From Thiosulfativibrio zosterae (lineage in GTDB: Bacteria > Pseudomonadota > Gammaproteobacteria > Thiomicrospirales > Thiomicrospiraceae): a stretch of 64,000 nt of DNA. The notes below the pieces were generated by a model. The model made no database searches, was not told the origin of the DNA, and saw nothing but the letters and a program-made list of their open reading frames with translations. The translations under genes and the position numbers were made by a program. This document shows, piece after piece, positions 7,691-16,022 of this stretch. The stretch spans positions 1,223,501 to 1,287,500 of the forward strand of contig NZ_AP021888.1 of assembly GCF_011398155.1 (NCBI RefSeq). Direction: 5' to 3'. Numbering within the stretch: position 1 is the first letter of the stretch; each line of letters starts with the position of its first letter.

Positions 7691-8938
7691 TTAACTTAAA
7701 TCAAAGCGGGTTTTAGGTAGCCAAACGCTGGCTTTAAGGCCTTTTTTGGGTTTGTCAATTAGGCTAAAAAGTAACTTGCCTTGAAAGCGTTCAATAATCA
7801 TACGACTTAAGAAAACGCCCATGCCAATACCGTGATATTCCTCTAAAGGCTGTTGCCCTAAATGCGCCAATTCACTTTCTGGCACGCCACCGCCTTCATC
7901 GCAAATGTTAAATAACAAGTGGGTTGCTGTGTGTTGAAATTCTATGACGATAGAGTCTGGGCTGTAACGCGCAGCATTGTCGAGTAGGTTCATAATGGCC
8001 AGTTTGAAGCTTTCATCGATCTTTAGATTGATGTTAGTGGCGGGCTCGCGAGTTTGTAAAACACTTTTGGGGTGCAATAGAGCAAATTCTTCTATCAGCG
8101 TTTGGATGAAGTTTTGTAGTGAAATGGTTTGTGGATTTTTAGTTTGGGCAAATTCAGCGCGTTTACGCAATCCTTGTAGAGCCTGAGTGCAGATTTGCAC
8201 TTGCTCGCGATAGGTTTTCATCAAGTCTTTGCCCATGGGCGTGTGGACTTCGTTATCCAATAAAGATTCGAGTAATTTTAAGGTATTAAGCGGGGTGCTG
8301 AGTTGATGGGCCGATGCCGAGGCAATGCTGGCGACTGACAGCAAATATTCATTTTGTAAGGCTTGGTTACGCTGCTGTTCGATGGCATAGCGTTGTTGCT
8401 CTAGGCGCTTTTTAAGTGGCAAAATAAACATGGCCAAAAACACCACCAATAAAATAAACACCAACATAGATCCATGCAAATGCCAGGCAAAAAAGGCTTG
8501 CAAGCTTTGCACCTTAAGCGACATGACGGGCACATAGTGATAGTTGACTAGCCCATAGAGTGCGGCAGAGAGAAATGCCAAAGCGATAAAGTAGCGTGAA
8601 GAAAGGATGAGCATCCCTAAGGCTAAAGGCAGTAGCAATAAATGCACAAGGGGATTAATGGTGCCGCCGGTTTCATACAACAAGCCGGTTGTTAATAATA
8701 GCGTCCAAGCCAGTAACCCAAATCCCAGATGATCTTGTGAAATGGAAGCCTTATTTAAGTAGTGTTGCACTTGCTTGGTGTAAATGGCGATTAGGGTTAA
8801 CAGCATCATCCCCATCCATAGGCCAACTTTTTCAAAAGAGAAATGGATGTTTAGGTGTAAATAAAACCAGCCAAGCGTAATGAGCCAAAGTAATGTTAAT
8901 AAGATCAATAGGTTAGTAAAGTATTTGAAGGGTGCCAT
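7691..8938 (-). CDS. regB: Redox-sensing histidine kinase, RegB/PrrB family
   Basis: 415-residue membrane kinase with about six transmembrane helices in the first 175 residues. GGTINPL at 91-97 corresponds to the quinone-binding GGxxNPF heptapeptide of RegB. The H-box is SAHQLSTPLNTL with H211. C250 lies 39 residues after the histidine, close to the position of the redox-active Cys of Rhodobacter RegB. The C-terminal ATPase domain carries LLDNAARYS, CDEGGGVP and GIGMGVFLS. It would sense quinone-pool or thiol redox state and phosphorylate the RegA-like protein. It begins one base after the stop of the upstream kinase, so it is probably co-transcribed with the other two-component system. Confidence 0.88.
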   Translation of the reverse strand: MAPFKYFTNLLILLTLLWLITLGWFYLHLNIHFSFEKVGLWMGMMLLTLIAIYTKQVQHYLNKASISQDHLGFGLLAWTLLLTTGLLYETGGTINPLVHLLLLPLALGMLILSSRYFIALAFLSAALYGLVNYHYVPVMSLKVQSLQAFFAWHLHGSMLVFILLVVFLAMFILPLKKRLEQQRYAIEQQRNQALQNEYLLSVASIASASAHQLSTPLNTLKLLESLLDNEVHTPMGKDLMKTYREQVQICTQALQGLRKRAEFAQTKNPQTISLQNFIQTLIEEFALLHPKSVLQTREPATNINLKIDESFKLAIMNLLDNAARYSPDSIVIEFQHTATHLLFNICDEGGGVPESELAHLGQQPLEEYHGIGMGVFLSRMIIERFQGKLLFSLIDKPKKGLKASVWLPKTRFDLS

Positions 8939-8939
8939 A

Positions 8940-10286
8940 TTAATAAGCTTTGTTTTCTAAAGGGGCGTTTTTATGCGGTTCAAAAATCACAGTCACCTTT
9001 AACCCCCCCAATCCTGTTTTCGGGGAGCTAAACTGAATGTGAGCCTGATAGGCGCTCACCAAGTCTGCGACAATGGCCAATCCTAACCCTTGACCAGACT
9101 GTTGTTCATCTAACCGATAACCGCGTTCTTGAATCTTGGCCAGTTGGGCGGGTGCAACGCCTGGACCATCATCTTCAATGATGATAACAACGCCTGAGGC
9201 ATGAGATTGAATATGGCAGTTCACTTGGTGTTGCGCCCATTTGCAAGCATTGTCGAGCAGGTTGCCAAACAATTCATAGCCATCTTCTTGGTCTAGACCG
9301 AGCTGACGAATAGCTTCATCAGAGCCCTTTAAATCAATTTGAATATTAGGGTAGAGAGTTTGCAAAGAGCTTACCAAGTCTTGAAGATGCTGGGCGTTTA
9401 AGCGAGCAGTTTGCACCGCATCGGCCGCAATACGGGCTTTTTTAAGCTCTCTTTCTAACAAACGATAAATGGTTTGTGCTTGTTGCTGCAAAGCCTCACG
9501 ACTCTCGCTGGGAAGAATTGGGTTGTCGAGTAATTGATAGATGATATTGAGCGGTGTTTTGAGGGTGTGCGCAAGGTTAGCATTGGCATGACGCGATTTT
9601 TCCAGTTGTGCTTTGGCATTGCTGAAAGCTTGGTTTAAGTTTTTAATAAGTCCTGATATTTCATTAGGATAGTCTTCACTGTTTAAGTGGATAATCTTGT
9701 CATCTTGGAGGTCAATCAAGGCGCTTTCTAGCGGTTTGAGTTGACTAAAACCGCGCTTAAGCCAATAACGCTGTAGACCAAAAATGGTGATTAAAATGAC
9801 CAAACTAAATCCACCGAAAATCATGTCAAAGGTAAATAGGCTTTGCTGAATCGGTGAGTGGTCTTCGGCCACCCAAATTTGAATGGGTTGATTTTGAATG
9901 CGTGCTTGGGTCGATAAAACCAGCACTAATTGTTGTTTGGGGCCTTTGGTTTCATACACCAAGGTTTGTTTGGGTGCAGCTTTGGCAAATAGGGGATAGT
10001 TTTCAAGGGAGTTAGAGGTAACATTGTTGTGAGGCGTTTTAATCACAAAATAGTGACCAGAATGTACCTGAGAGTAAATAGGGCTAATTTCTTGTTCTAA
10101 ATGCCAGCTTTGCCCAGTCCAGATTAAATGTTTGATAATGGATTCTGTGTCGTGTTCTAAACGGGTGACAATGTATTGCTCGGTGACCTTATGAATGGCC
10201 GTAATCGATACCCACCAAAACAGACCAAACAGAACCACCAGGCTTAAACCCATTGAAGAACTGAGTTGTTTTTCAAGTGACTTCAT
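8940..10286 (-). CDS. Sensor histidine kinase, PhoQ/QseC-like
   Basis: 448 residues: transmembrane helix (about 13-33), periplasmic sensor region (about 34-150), second helix (about 153-170), HAMP-like linker, then the H-box LAHTLKTPLNIIYQ. The ATPase domain has LLDNACKWA, EDDGPGV and GQGLGLAIV. The LAHxLKTPL form is typical of PhoQ and relatives. It overlaps the response regulator by four bases, so they form a pair. The signal is not evident; there is no clear metal-binding His/Met cluster in the sensor region. Partner of the OmpR-type regulator at 10283-10963. Confidence 0.85.
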   Translation of the reverse strand: MKSLEKQLSSSMGLSLVVLFGLFWWVSITAIHKVTEQYIVTRLEHDTESIIKHLIWTGQSWHLEQEISPIYSQVHSGHYFVIKTPHNNVTSNSLENYPLFAKAAPKQTLVYETKGPKQQLVLVLSTQARIQNQPIQIWVAEDHSPIQQSLFTFDMIFGGFSLVILITIFGLQRYWLKRGFSQLKPLESALIDLQDDKIIHLNSEDYPNEISGLIKNLNQAFSNAKAQLEKSRHANANLAHTLKTPLNIIYQLLDNPILPSESREALQQQAQTIYRLLERELKKARIAADAVQTARLNAQHLQDLVSSLQTLYPNIQIDLKGSDEAIRQLGLDQEDGYELFGNLLDNACKWAQHQVNCHIQSHASGVVIIIEDDGPGVAPAQLAKIQERGYRLDEQQSGQGLGLAIVADLVSAYQAHIQFSSPKTGLGGLKVTVIFEPHKNAPLENKAY

Positions 10287-10963
10287 GCGTTTTCCTCGGG
10301 TGGATTCAAATTGACCAAACGGTAGCCTTGTCCTCGCAAGGTTTCTATGGATTCTTTACCCAACAAACGGCGGAGTTTGGCGATGTACACCTCAATCAGA
10401 TTACCGCTGGTGTCGCTGTGTTGGTCGCTGATTTTTTGTAACAGCTGGTCTTTTGAAAAGATTTGGTTGGGATGAGAAAAGAACAGGTGTAATAAACGAT
10501 ATTCGTTTTTGGTTAAACTAATGGTGTCAGACGCGGTTTTTAAACTGCGCATTTGACCGTCTAGGGTGAAGTTTTTATAGACAATGTTAAAGCTATTGTC
10601 GGGTGTTTTTCGCTTAATTAAGTTTTGAACTCTTGCCAGTAACTCTTCGAAATGAAAAGGTTTTCCTAAATAATCATCCGCCCCAGTTTTTAAGCCTATC
10701 ACGCGGTCTTGCCAGGCATTGCGCGCGGTTAATACCAAGACAGGTGTGTGGGTATTTTGGATTCTAAACTGCTCTAAAACAACCAGGCCTGGTTGTTTTG
10801 GAAGCCCTAAATCGAGAATAATGCAATCATACTCAAACTCGTTTAATAGGTGTGAGGCTTCCTCACCATTACCGGCTAGGTCACATAAAAATCCGGCTTG
10901 CTGCAGATTTTTGGTCAGACTTTCTTGCAATAAAGGTTCGTCTTCAACGAGCAGTAATTTCAT
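10283..10963 (-). CDS. OmpR/PhoB-family response regulator
   Basis: 226 residues: receiver domain with the phospho-acceptor Asp in IILDLGLPK and the conserved Lys in GKPFHFEELLARV, then a winged-helix DNA-binding domain (about 130-220) with LTKNEYRLL and LRGQGYRLV. First gene of a four-gene signalling run (RR, kinase, RegB-like, RegA-like). A copy of the CCAGGCCTGG palindrome lies inside the gene and encodes Pro-Gly-Leu in KQPGLVV. It is the only OmpR-type regulator in the window and so a candidate to bind the TTCAG direct repeats, but that link is inference. Confidence 0.88.
   Translation of the reverse strand: MKLLLVEDEPLLQESLTKNLQQAGFLCDLAGNGEEASHLLNEFEYDCIILDLGLPKQPGLVVLEQFRIQNTHTPVLVLTARNAWQDRVIGLKTGADDYLGKPFHFEELLARVQNLIKRKTPDNSFNIVYKNFTLDGQMRSLKTASDTISLTKNEYRLLHLFFSHPNQIFSKDQLLQKISDQHSDTSGNLIEVYIAKLRRLLGKESIETLRGQGYRLVNLNPPEENA
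10783..10792. repeat. Dispersed palindrome CCAGGCCTGG, copy 3 (inside the OmpR-type regulator)
   Basis: The longest perfect dyad seen here: core plus AAAACAA / TTGTTTT arms. Intragenic. Confidence 0.88.
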
Positions 10964-10990
10964 TTAGGGTTTCGACTCTTAAAGCGACAA

Positions 10991-11011
10991 AAGCCAGCTC
11001 TGGGCTGGCTT
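10991..11011 (-). terminator. Hairpin terminator after slyD
   Basis: AAGCCAGC (10991-10998) pairs with GCTGGCTT (11004-11011). On the minus strand the stem is followed by TTTGTCGCTTT, between the slyD stop and the response regulator start. Confidence 0.6.
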
Positions 11012-11035
11012 GTTAAAAGGTTGAATCGGTTGCGC

Positions 11036-11521
11036 TTAGTGGTGGTGATGTCCGCCAGCACCGTGTGCATGACCATGTTCAATTTCTTCTGCAGTCGCAT
11101 CACGAATCCCCATGATTTCAACCGCAAAGGTTAAATCCATCCCTGCCAACTCATGGTTGCCATCCACAGTTACATGTTCATCAGAGACCTGAGTAATGAC
11201 CACCGAATGCATGCCTTCATCTGACTGTGCTTGAAAACGCATCCCGACTTCTAAATTTTCTACGCCTTGGAACATTTCTTTTGGCACATTAGCCTGCACT
11301 AAATGATCCATTTTGGGGCCATAAGCATCCTCTGCGGGGATGGTGACGGTGAATTTATCAGAAACACTTTTGCCTTCTAATTCTTTTTCTAAACCGGGAA
11401 TCAAATTGTGGTGGCCGTGCAAGTAGGCTAAAGGTTGGCCATTAGACGCATCGATTTGATTGCCTTCGGCATCCGACAGTACATATTCAATCAAGGCGAC
11501 TTTGTTGTTTTCAATTTTCAT
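11036..11521 (-). CDS. slyD: FKBP-type peptidyl-prolyl isomerase, SlyD-like
   Basis: 161 residues. FKBP domain opening with VALIEYVLSDAEG and LAYLHGHHNLIPGLEKELEG, interrupted by the insert-in-flap chaperone domain (about 70-125, VTIPAEDAYGP onward), then the return strand LTFAVEIMGIRDAT. The tail is His-rich (HGHAHGAGGHHHH), as in metal-binding SlyD used for nickel delivery to hydrogenase and urease. Cytoplasmic. Shorter than E. coli SlyD (196) because the His-rich tail is short. Divergent from hemJ. Confidence 0.9.
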   Translation of the reverse strand: MKIENNKVALIEYVLSDAEGNQIDASNGQPLAYLHGHHNLIPGLEKELEGKSVSDKFTVTIPAEDAYGPKMDHLVQANVPKEMFQGVENLEVGMRFQAQSDEGMHSVVITQVSDEHVTVDGNHELAGMDLTFAVEIMGIRDATAEEIEHGHAHGAGGHHHH

Positions 11522-11591
11522 GATTTCTTCCCATTTTTCAGTTTAAAAATCGTTATGATACTGCAAACAACTTAATCTATGGAGAAAATCA

Positions 11592-12014
11592 ATGTTGTGG
11601 TTAAAAACTTTTCATATTCTTTTTATGATGTCTTGGATGGCAGGAATCTTTTACTTGCCGCGTATATTTGTGCATTTTGTAGAAGGGCAAGCGGCGGGTC
11701 AGCAAGTCGATAGATTGGCGATTATGGGGGATAAATTGTATAAGTTTATGACCATTATGATGATGTTGGCGATAGGCTCGGGTATTTGGTTATGGCTTGC
11801 TTATTGGCCCATTGCACAAGGTATGGGCTGGCTGCATGCCAAAATTGTGTTTGTCGGCTTAATGCTGGCTTATCACTTGTGGGCAAAAAAACGCGTCAAA
11901 GAAATGCAGTTGGGTCATTTAGACCACAGCGGTGTTTATTACCGTTGGGCCAATGAAATTCCATTATTGTTGGTCACGATTATTTTGATTTTGGTGGTGG
12001 TTAAGCCTTTTTAA
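11592..12014 (+). CDS. hemJ: Protoporphyrinogen IX oxidase, HemJ family
   Basis: 140-residue integral membrane protein with four predicted helices, beginning MLWLKTFHILFMMSWMAG and containing YLPRIFVH, WLHAKIVFV and WANEIPLLLV; these match HemJ, including the essential N-terminal His and the Lys in the third helix. It performs the penultimate step of haem synthesis, coupled to the respiratory chain. GGAGA lies close before the ATG. Single gene, closed by a strong terminator. Confidence 0.9.
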   Translation: MLWLKTFHILFMMSWMAGIFYLPRIFVHFVEGQAAGQQVDRLAIMGDKLYKFMTIMMMLAIGSGIWLWLAYWPIAQGMGWLHAKIVFVGLMLAYHLWAKKRVKEMQLGHLDHSGVYYRWANEIPLLLVTIILILVVVKPF

Positions 12015-12039
12015 TTCAACACAGAGATTTAAAATATAA

Positions 12040-12063
12040 AAAGGCCTTTGTTGGCCTTTTTTT
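12040..12063 (+). terminator. Rho-independent terminator after hemJ
   Basis: An AAAAAGGCC / GGCCTTTTTTT hairpin with a six-base loop (TTTGTT) and a T run, 25 bases after the hemJ stop. Confidence 0.85.
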
Positions 12064-12199
12064 GGTTTTAAAGAAATGGATAATTAAATCCTTATTTAGT
12101 TGAAAGTGCGTAGTATTCGTTTTATGATGCATCTAACCATGGCATGTTTTTGATTGCCTAGACACCTTAAAGCTCTTAGATGGCCCTTGGATCGACTCG

Positions 12200-14257
12200 A
12201 TGACTGAAAATTCATGTCTTAAAGCAAACTCGCTAATTTTTGAAGGCTTGTTAAAATCAATGCCGGTAATCGTGTTTGTGTTGGATCAGTCGGGCACTTT
12301 TTTATTTTCTAGAGGTGCGGCATTAAAACCTTTGGGGTTAAAAGACGATGAAGTGGTGGGTTTAAATTATTTAGATATTTATGCCGAGCAACCCAAGATT
12401 GTTGAGCAAATCAAAATAGCTTTATCAGAGGGTTTTTTGAATGCAGAAACCGAACTGAACGGTTTGCATTATCGACTTTTTTACCGTCCTTTGATGGATG
12501 GTCAAATCGTTGGGATTGCATTAGATCAAACCGAGTTTGCCCACCTTAAAAAACAGTCTGATTTTTTTATCAACGAGTTATTGACCGCTTATGAAGTGTC
12601 TAATGAGGGAATGTGGTCTTGGCAGGTTCAAGAAGGTACTGTTGAACATAACCGTCGCTGGAGACAAATATTTGGTTATTCTGAAGAAGAGCCGTCCAAT
12701 CTCATTACACATTTCTCCAATAGAATCCACCCAGATGATTTGCCCAGAGTTTTAGCGACCGTTGAAGATGCTTTAAAGTCGGGTGAAACATTTTCACACG
12801 AATATCGTTTGAATACGCCTACCGGTCTTCGTTATGTTCAAGACCGTGGCAAAGTGGTCAGCCGAGATGATCAGGGCAATCCTCTCAGAATGACCGGTTC
12901 TTTAAACGACATTACTCAAGAACATCTCAATCAAATCAAACTAGAGATGTTGGCTTTTAAGGATGAGCTAACGGGTTTGCCCAATAAGGTTTCAAGTGAG
13001 AATTTTTGGAATCAACATATCCCTTTAAAAGACACGCAGCAAGTTGGTTTTGCCATTTTGGACATCGACAACTTTAAGTTGGTTAATGATGTTTTAGGGC
13101 ATAAAGTGGGTGATGTGCTTATTCAAAATGTGTCCAATCTTATTTACAGCCAGTTAACCGATAAGGCCCAATTTTATCGCTTGGGTGGCGATGAGTTTTT
13201 AATCATCGGTCACAATATCACCCAAGAAAAATTTCTATCTCATTTAGGGGCTTTATTGGCTTCGGTCAAAAAAGTGGCCTTTCATAAAGATGTGAATATC
13301 AAAAATACCTTTTCTTGTGGCGTGGCGTTTTATCCCGCAGATGGTCAGCATTATGATGATTTGTTTAGACGCGCTGAAAACGCCTTATATCATGCCAAAA
13401 ACCAAGGTAAAGACCAGTTGGTTAGGTTTGATATGGCCATGGAATCAGCCGTTGAACACCGCTATCAAATTTTGGTAAAACTGCAAAAGGCACTGGCTCG
13501 CAAACAATTTTTCTTTCATTATCAGCCACAAATTAGCCTAGAAGATGGGCGCTGTGTTGGCGCAGAAGTCTTATTAAGATGGCAAGACGATGAAGGCAAT
13601 TTGATTCCACCAGATGTGTTTATTCCAATTGCCGAACAATCGCAGTTAATTATTCCGATGACCTATTGGATTATTGAGCAAGCTTTTTTAATCAAACAGA
13701 AATGGCATAAACAAAACGAGCCCAATATTGAGTTGGCCATTAATTTACCGGCACAATTTTTATCTGAGCCTAATTTGTTGACTTATTTGCAGCAGATGAC
13801 GCAAAAGTTTCATTTACAAAATGATGAGATTACGCTGGAAATTACAGAATCTCAGCTTATGCAAAATCAACGGGTAGATTATTTTGAGGTTTTGAGAGCC
13901 TTAAGATCAAAGCATTTTGGACTAGCGGTCGATGATTTTGGAACAGGGTATTCAAATCTAGCCAATTTGGCTAACCTGTCATTTTCGAAGCTGAAAATAG
14001 ATAAAAAATTTATTGATGCCTTGTGCATATCCACCGAACAATCCGCTCAGCCATTTGAGGGCACAGCCATTGTTAAAGCCATGCTGGGAATGGCAAAAGC
14101 CTTAAACCTTGAAGTGATTGCAGAAGGCGTTGAAACTTTGCCACAAGTGGAGTGGTTGAAGCAGAATGGCTGCGACCGAATTCAGGGTTATTATTTCTCA
14201 AAACCCTTATCAGAAAATGATTTCTTAAAATTCTTGAGACAATCGTCCTCAAAATAA
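12200..14257 (+). CDS. PAS-PAS-GGDEF-EAL cyclic-di-GMP signalling protein
   Basis: 685 residues, no transmembrane segment. PAS 1 (about 15-115), PAS 2 (about 125-240, with NEGMWSWQV and IHPDDLPRV), GGDEF (about 255-410) with an intact RLGGDEF, and EAL (about 430-680). The EAL active site looks complete: EVLLRW, NLPAQFL, EITES, DDFGTGYSNL, KIDKKF and EGVET. The RxxD inhibitory site is not seen before GGDEF. It may both make and degrade c-di-GMP; which activity dominates cannot be told. Preceded by about 185 bases holding the hemJ terminator and presumably its own promoter. The ribosome site before ATG 12200 is weak, so a start further in is possible. Converges with tonB six bases away. Confidence 0.92.
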   Translation: MTENSCLKANSLIFEGLLKSMPVIVFVLDQSGTFLFSRGAALKPLGLKDDEVVGLNYLDIYAEQPKIVEQIKIALSEGFLNAETELNGLHYRLFYRPLMDGQIVGIALDQTEFAHLKKQSDFFINELLTAYEVSNEGMWSWQVQEGTVEHNRRWRQIFGYSEEEPSNLITHFSNRIHPDDLPRVLATVEDALKSGETFSHEYRLNTPTGLRYVQDRGKVVSRDDQGNPLRMTGSLNDITQEHLNQIKLEMLAFKDELTGLPNKVSSENFWNQHIPLKDTQQVGFAILDIDNFKLVNDVLGHKVGDVLIQNVSNLIYSQLTDKAQFYRLGGDEFLIIGHNITQEKFLSHLGALLASVKKVAFHKDVNIKNTFSCGVAFYPADGQHYDDLFRRAENALYHAKNQGKDQLVRFDMAMESAVEHRYQILVKLQKALARKQFFFHYQPQISLEDGRCVGAEVLLRWQDDEGNLIPPDVFIPIAEQSQLIIPMTYWIIEQAFLIKQKWHKQNEPNIELAINLPAQFLSEPNLLTYLQQMTQKFHLQNDEITLEITESQLMQNQRVDYFEVLRALRSKHFGLAVDDFGTGYSNLANLANLSFSKLKIDKKFIDALCISTEQSAQPFEGTAIVKAMLGMAKALNLEVIAEGVETLPQVEWLKQNGCDRIQGYYFSKPLSENDFLKFLRQSSSK

Positions 14258-14263
14258 CCTTGT

Positions 14264-15073
14264 TTATCGCAAATGATATTCAATCGGCACGCTGATTACC
14301 CAATCGCCACGCGGCGTTTCTTTTGGGAAAGGCTTAAAGCGCTGATTCATTTGATCATAGAGTATCGATAGCGCTGCTTCATCTAAAATGCTGTAGTCAG
14401 ATGAATTGACCAAATGAATATTGTGCATACTGCCATCAGCATGCAGCGTAAATCCTAAAACCACCAATCCTTGCCAGCCGCGGCGTTTTGCCCGATTGGG
14501 ATAAGTGTCTTGTGCTAAAAGCGCCAAAGTGGTTGCTAACTCATGTAAATAGCTTTGTTCTGCACTGGCGATTTGTGCCTGTGAAAATTGTGGAGGCGCA
14601 GGTTTCGTTGGCTGAGGTGGCGTGGGTTTTACCACGGGCTTTGGCTCGGCAACGGGTTGGATTTTAGCCGGTTTTGGCGGTATTTTGGGCTCGGGCTTTA
14701 CCTCAACAGGCTCAACCGGTTTGGGCTTAGGCAGTGGCTTGGGTTTTTCAACGATTGGTTTTTTAGGTTCAACTTTTGGCTCAGGCTTGGGTTTAGGCTT
14801 TGGTTTGGGTTCAACTTTAGGTTCGACTTTGGGTTCGACTTTGGGTTCGACTTTGGGTTCTGGCTTGGGCTGCTCAATCGGTTCAGATTTGGGGGCTTCT
14901 TCAACCACCGGTGGTACGGGTGCTAATTGAAACATCGCCATCTTGACAGACACGGGTTTTAAATCGACAGTTTTTTCTTCGATTTCAAGTGTGCTTAACC
15001 AAAAAACAAAACTGGCCAATAAGCCTGAAATGGCTAAAGCGCTGACAAAACTTTGAGTGTAGCAAGATTTCAT
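14264..15073 (-). CDS. tonB: TonB energy transducer
   Basis: 269 residues: one N-terminal transmembrane anchor (about 8-26), a long periplasmic Pro/Lys/Glu/Val-rich spacer (about 55-165, repeats of PKVE and PKPKPE), and a C-terminal TonB domain (about 180-269) with WQGLVVLGFTLHADGSMHN and VPIEYHLR. It couples the ExbB-ExbD proton motor to outer membrane receptors such as the copper receptor at 4799. Last gene of exbB-exbD-tonB, nine bases after exbD. The spacer is encoded partly by a perfect 12-base tandem repeat (14809-14856), so its length may vary between strains. Confidence 0.92.
   Translation of the reverse strand: MKSCYTQSFVSALAISGLLASFVFWLSTLEIEEKTVDLKPVSVKMAMFQLAPVPPVVEEAPKSEPIEQPKPEPKVEPKVEPKVEPKVEPKPKPKPKPEPKVEPKKPIVEKPKPLPKPKPVEPVEVKPEPKIPPKPAKIQPVAEPKPVVKPTPPQPTKPAPPQFSQAQIASAEQSYLHELATTLALLAQDTYPNRAKRRGWQGLVVLGFTLHADGSMHNIHLVNSSDYSILDEAALSILYDQMNQRFKPFPKETPRGDWVISVPIEYHLR
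14809..14856. repeat. 12-base tandem repeat in tonB (four copies)
   Basis: Unit GTTCGACTTTGG: one copy with two changes (14809-14820), then three perfect copies (14821-14856), then a degraded one. It encodes repeated Pro-Lys-Val-Glu. The unit is a multiple of three, so slippage keeps the frame. Confidence 0.85.
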
Positions 15074-15082
15074 AAGGGTTGA

Positions 15083-15472
15083 TTATTCAGCTTGCGTCAG
15101 GATGGTGAGATTATCAAGTTTATGCAGTTTGAGTGCATCGATGAGTTTTACAAAGTGTTCAAAATCCGCTTTTTTATCCACTTGAATAACAATAGGGCGC
15201 TTGGGGTCTATATCGGCCAATTGGGTTGTCAAGTTGGCAAAATCTATTTCGACTTCGTTCATAAATAATTGATTTTGAGGGTTAATGGCAAAGTTAAGCG
15301 GGTTTTGTTCTTTAGGCGGCGTATAGCTGTGGGTGCTTTGGGTTTCGGGCAGGTCAATTTGCAGGCTGTCTTTCACAATAAAACTGGCCGTGGTTAAAAC
15401 GATGGCAAGCAACACCAGCATGACATCAATCAAAGGAATAACATTAATGGTGTCAAAGCGTTTCATTTGCAT
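15083..15472 (-). CDS. exbD: ExbD/TolR-family biopolymer transport protein
   Basis: 129 residues with one transmembrane helix carrying the proton-path Asp (IPLIDVMLVLLAIVL) and a periplasmic domain from about residue 45 ending ALKLHKLDNLTILTQ. Works with ExbB and TonB. Eleven bases after exbB. Confidence 0.9.
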   Translation of the reverse strand: MQMKRFDTINVIPLIDVMLVLLAIVLTTASFIVKDSLQIDLPETQSTHSYTPPKEQNPLNFAINPQNQLFMNEVEIDFANLTTQLADIDPKRPIVIQVDKKADFEHFVKLIDALKLHKLDNLTILTQAE

Positions 15473-15483
15473 AATGGGTTACC

Positions 15484-15921
15484 TTAATCTTGAGTTTTAA
15501 GGTCTTGATGCGCTTTAAATTGCGCGCTGAGTACATCCACTTTTCGCATCAGTCCGTTGTAAGCCATAATGCTGGGAATGGCCAAGGCTATGCCCGCAGC
15601 CGTGGCTTTAAGCGCCAAAGCTAAGCCCATCATAATCGCACCAGTTTCTAAGGTGTGTTGGTGACCGAGTTCATAAAAGGTAATCAAGATACCCAAAACG
15701 GTTCCCAGTAAGCCAATATAGGGTGCATTGGCGCCAATCGTTGAAATGGTGGTGAGGTTTTTGGTGAGGTCTACTTGAAGTAGTTCAATGTGATGGTAGT
15801 TTTCAGGTTGCACTTTTTTAAAGTAAAACAATCTTTCTAGGGTCATCCAAAGCGCAATAAAGGCCATAAAACCCAAAATGCCAAAAACGCTGATGTCTAA
15901 ATAAGCTTTTAAAATTTCCAC
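15484..15921 (-). CDS. exbB: ExbB/TolQ-family proton channel protein
   Basis: 145 residues, a short form compared with E. coli ExbB (244). Three helices are present: about 8-32, a GLLGTVLGILITF segment (about 70-88), and GLALALKATAAGIALAIPSIMAY (about 97-120), containing the conserved Thr/Ala-rich stretch of the MotA/TolQ/ExbB domain. First gene of the exbB-exbD-tonB operon. Short forms of this kind commonly accompany a dedicated TonB. Confidence 0.9.
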   Translation of the reverse strand: MEILKAYLDISVFGILGFMAFIALWMTLERLFYFKKVQPENYHHIELLQVDLTKNLTTISTIGANAPYIGLLGTVLGILITFYELGHQHTLETGAIMMGLALALKATAAGIALAIPSIMAYNGLMRKVDVLSAQFKAHQDLKTQD

Positions 15922-16022
15922 AAATCACACCCTTTTAAACGAATTAGGGTATTTTAGCGGTTTTGAATTGAGAATGTTTTAATAAAACCTTGAGTCATTC
16001 AAGCTCGCTTGGGTGATAAAAA

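Noticed and set aside
14588-14930. Two long open frames on the plus strand inside tonB, rich in Gly/Phe/Leu
   Set aside because: They are antisense images of the Pro/Lys/Glu repeat in tonB; no ribosome site, and composition is explained by the repeat.
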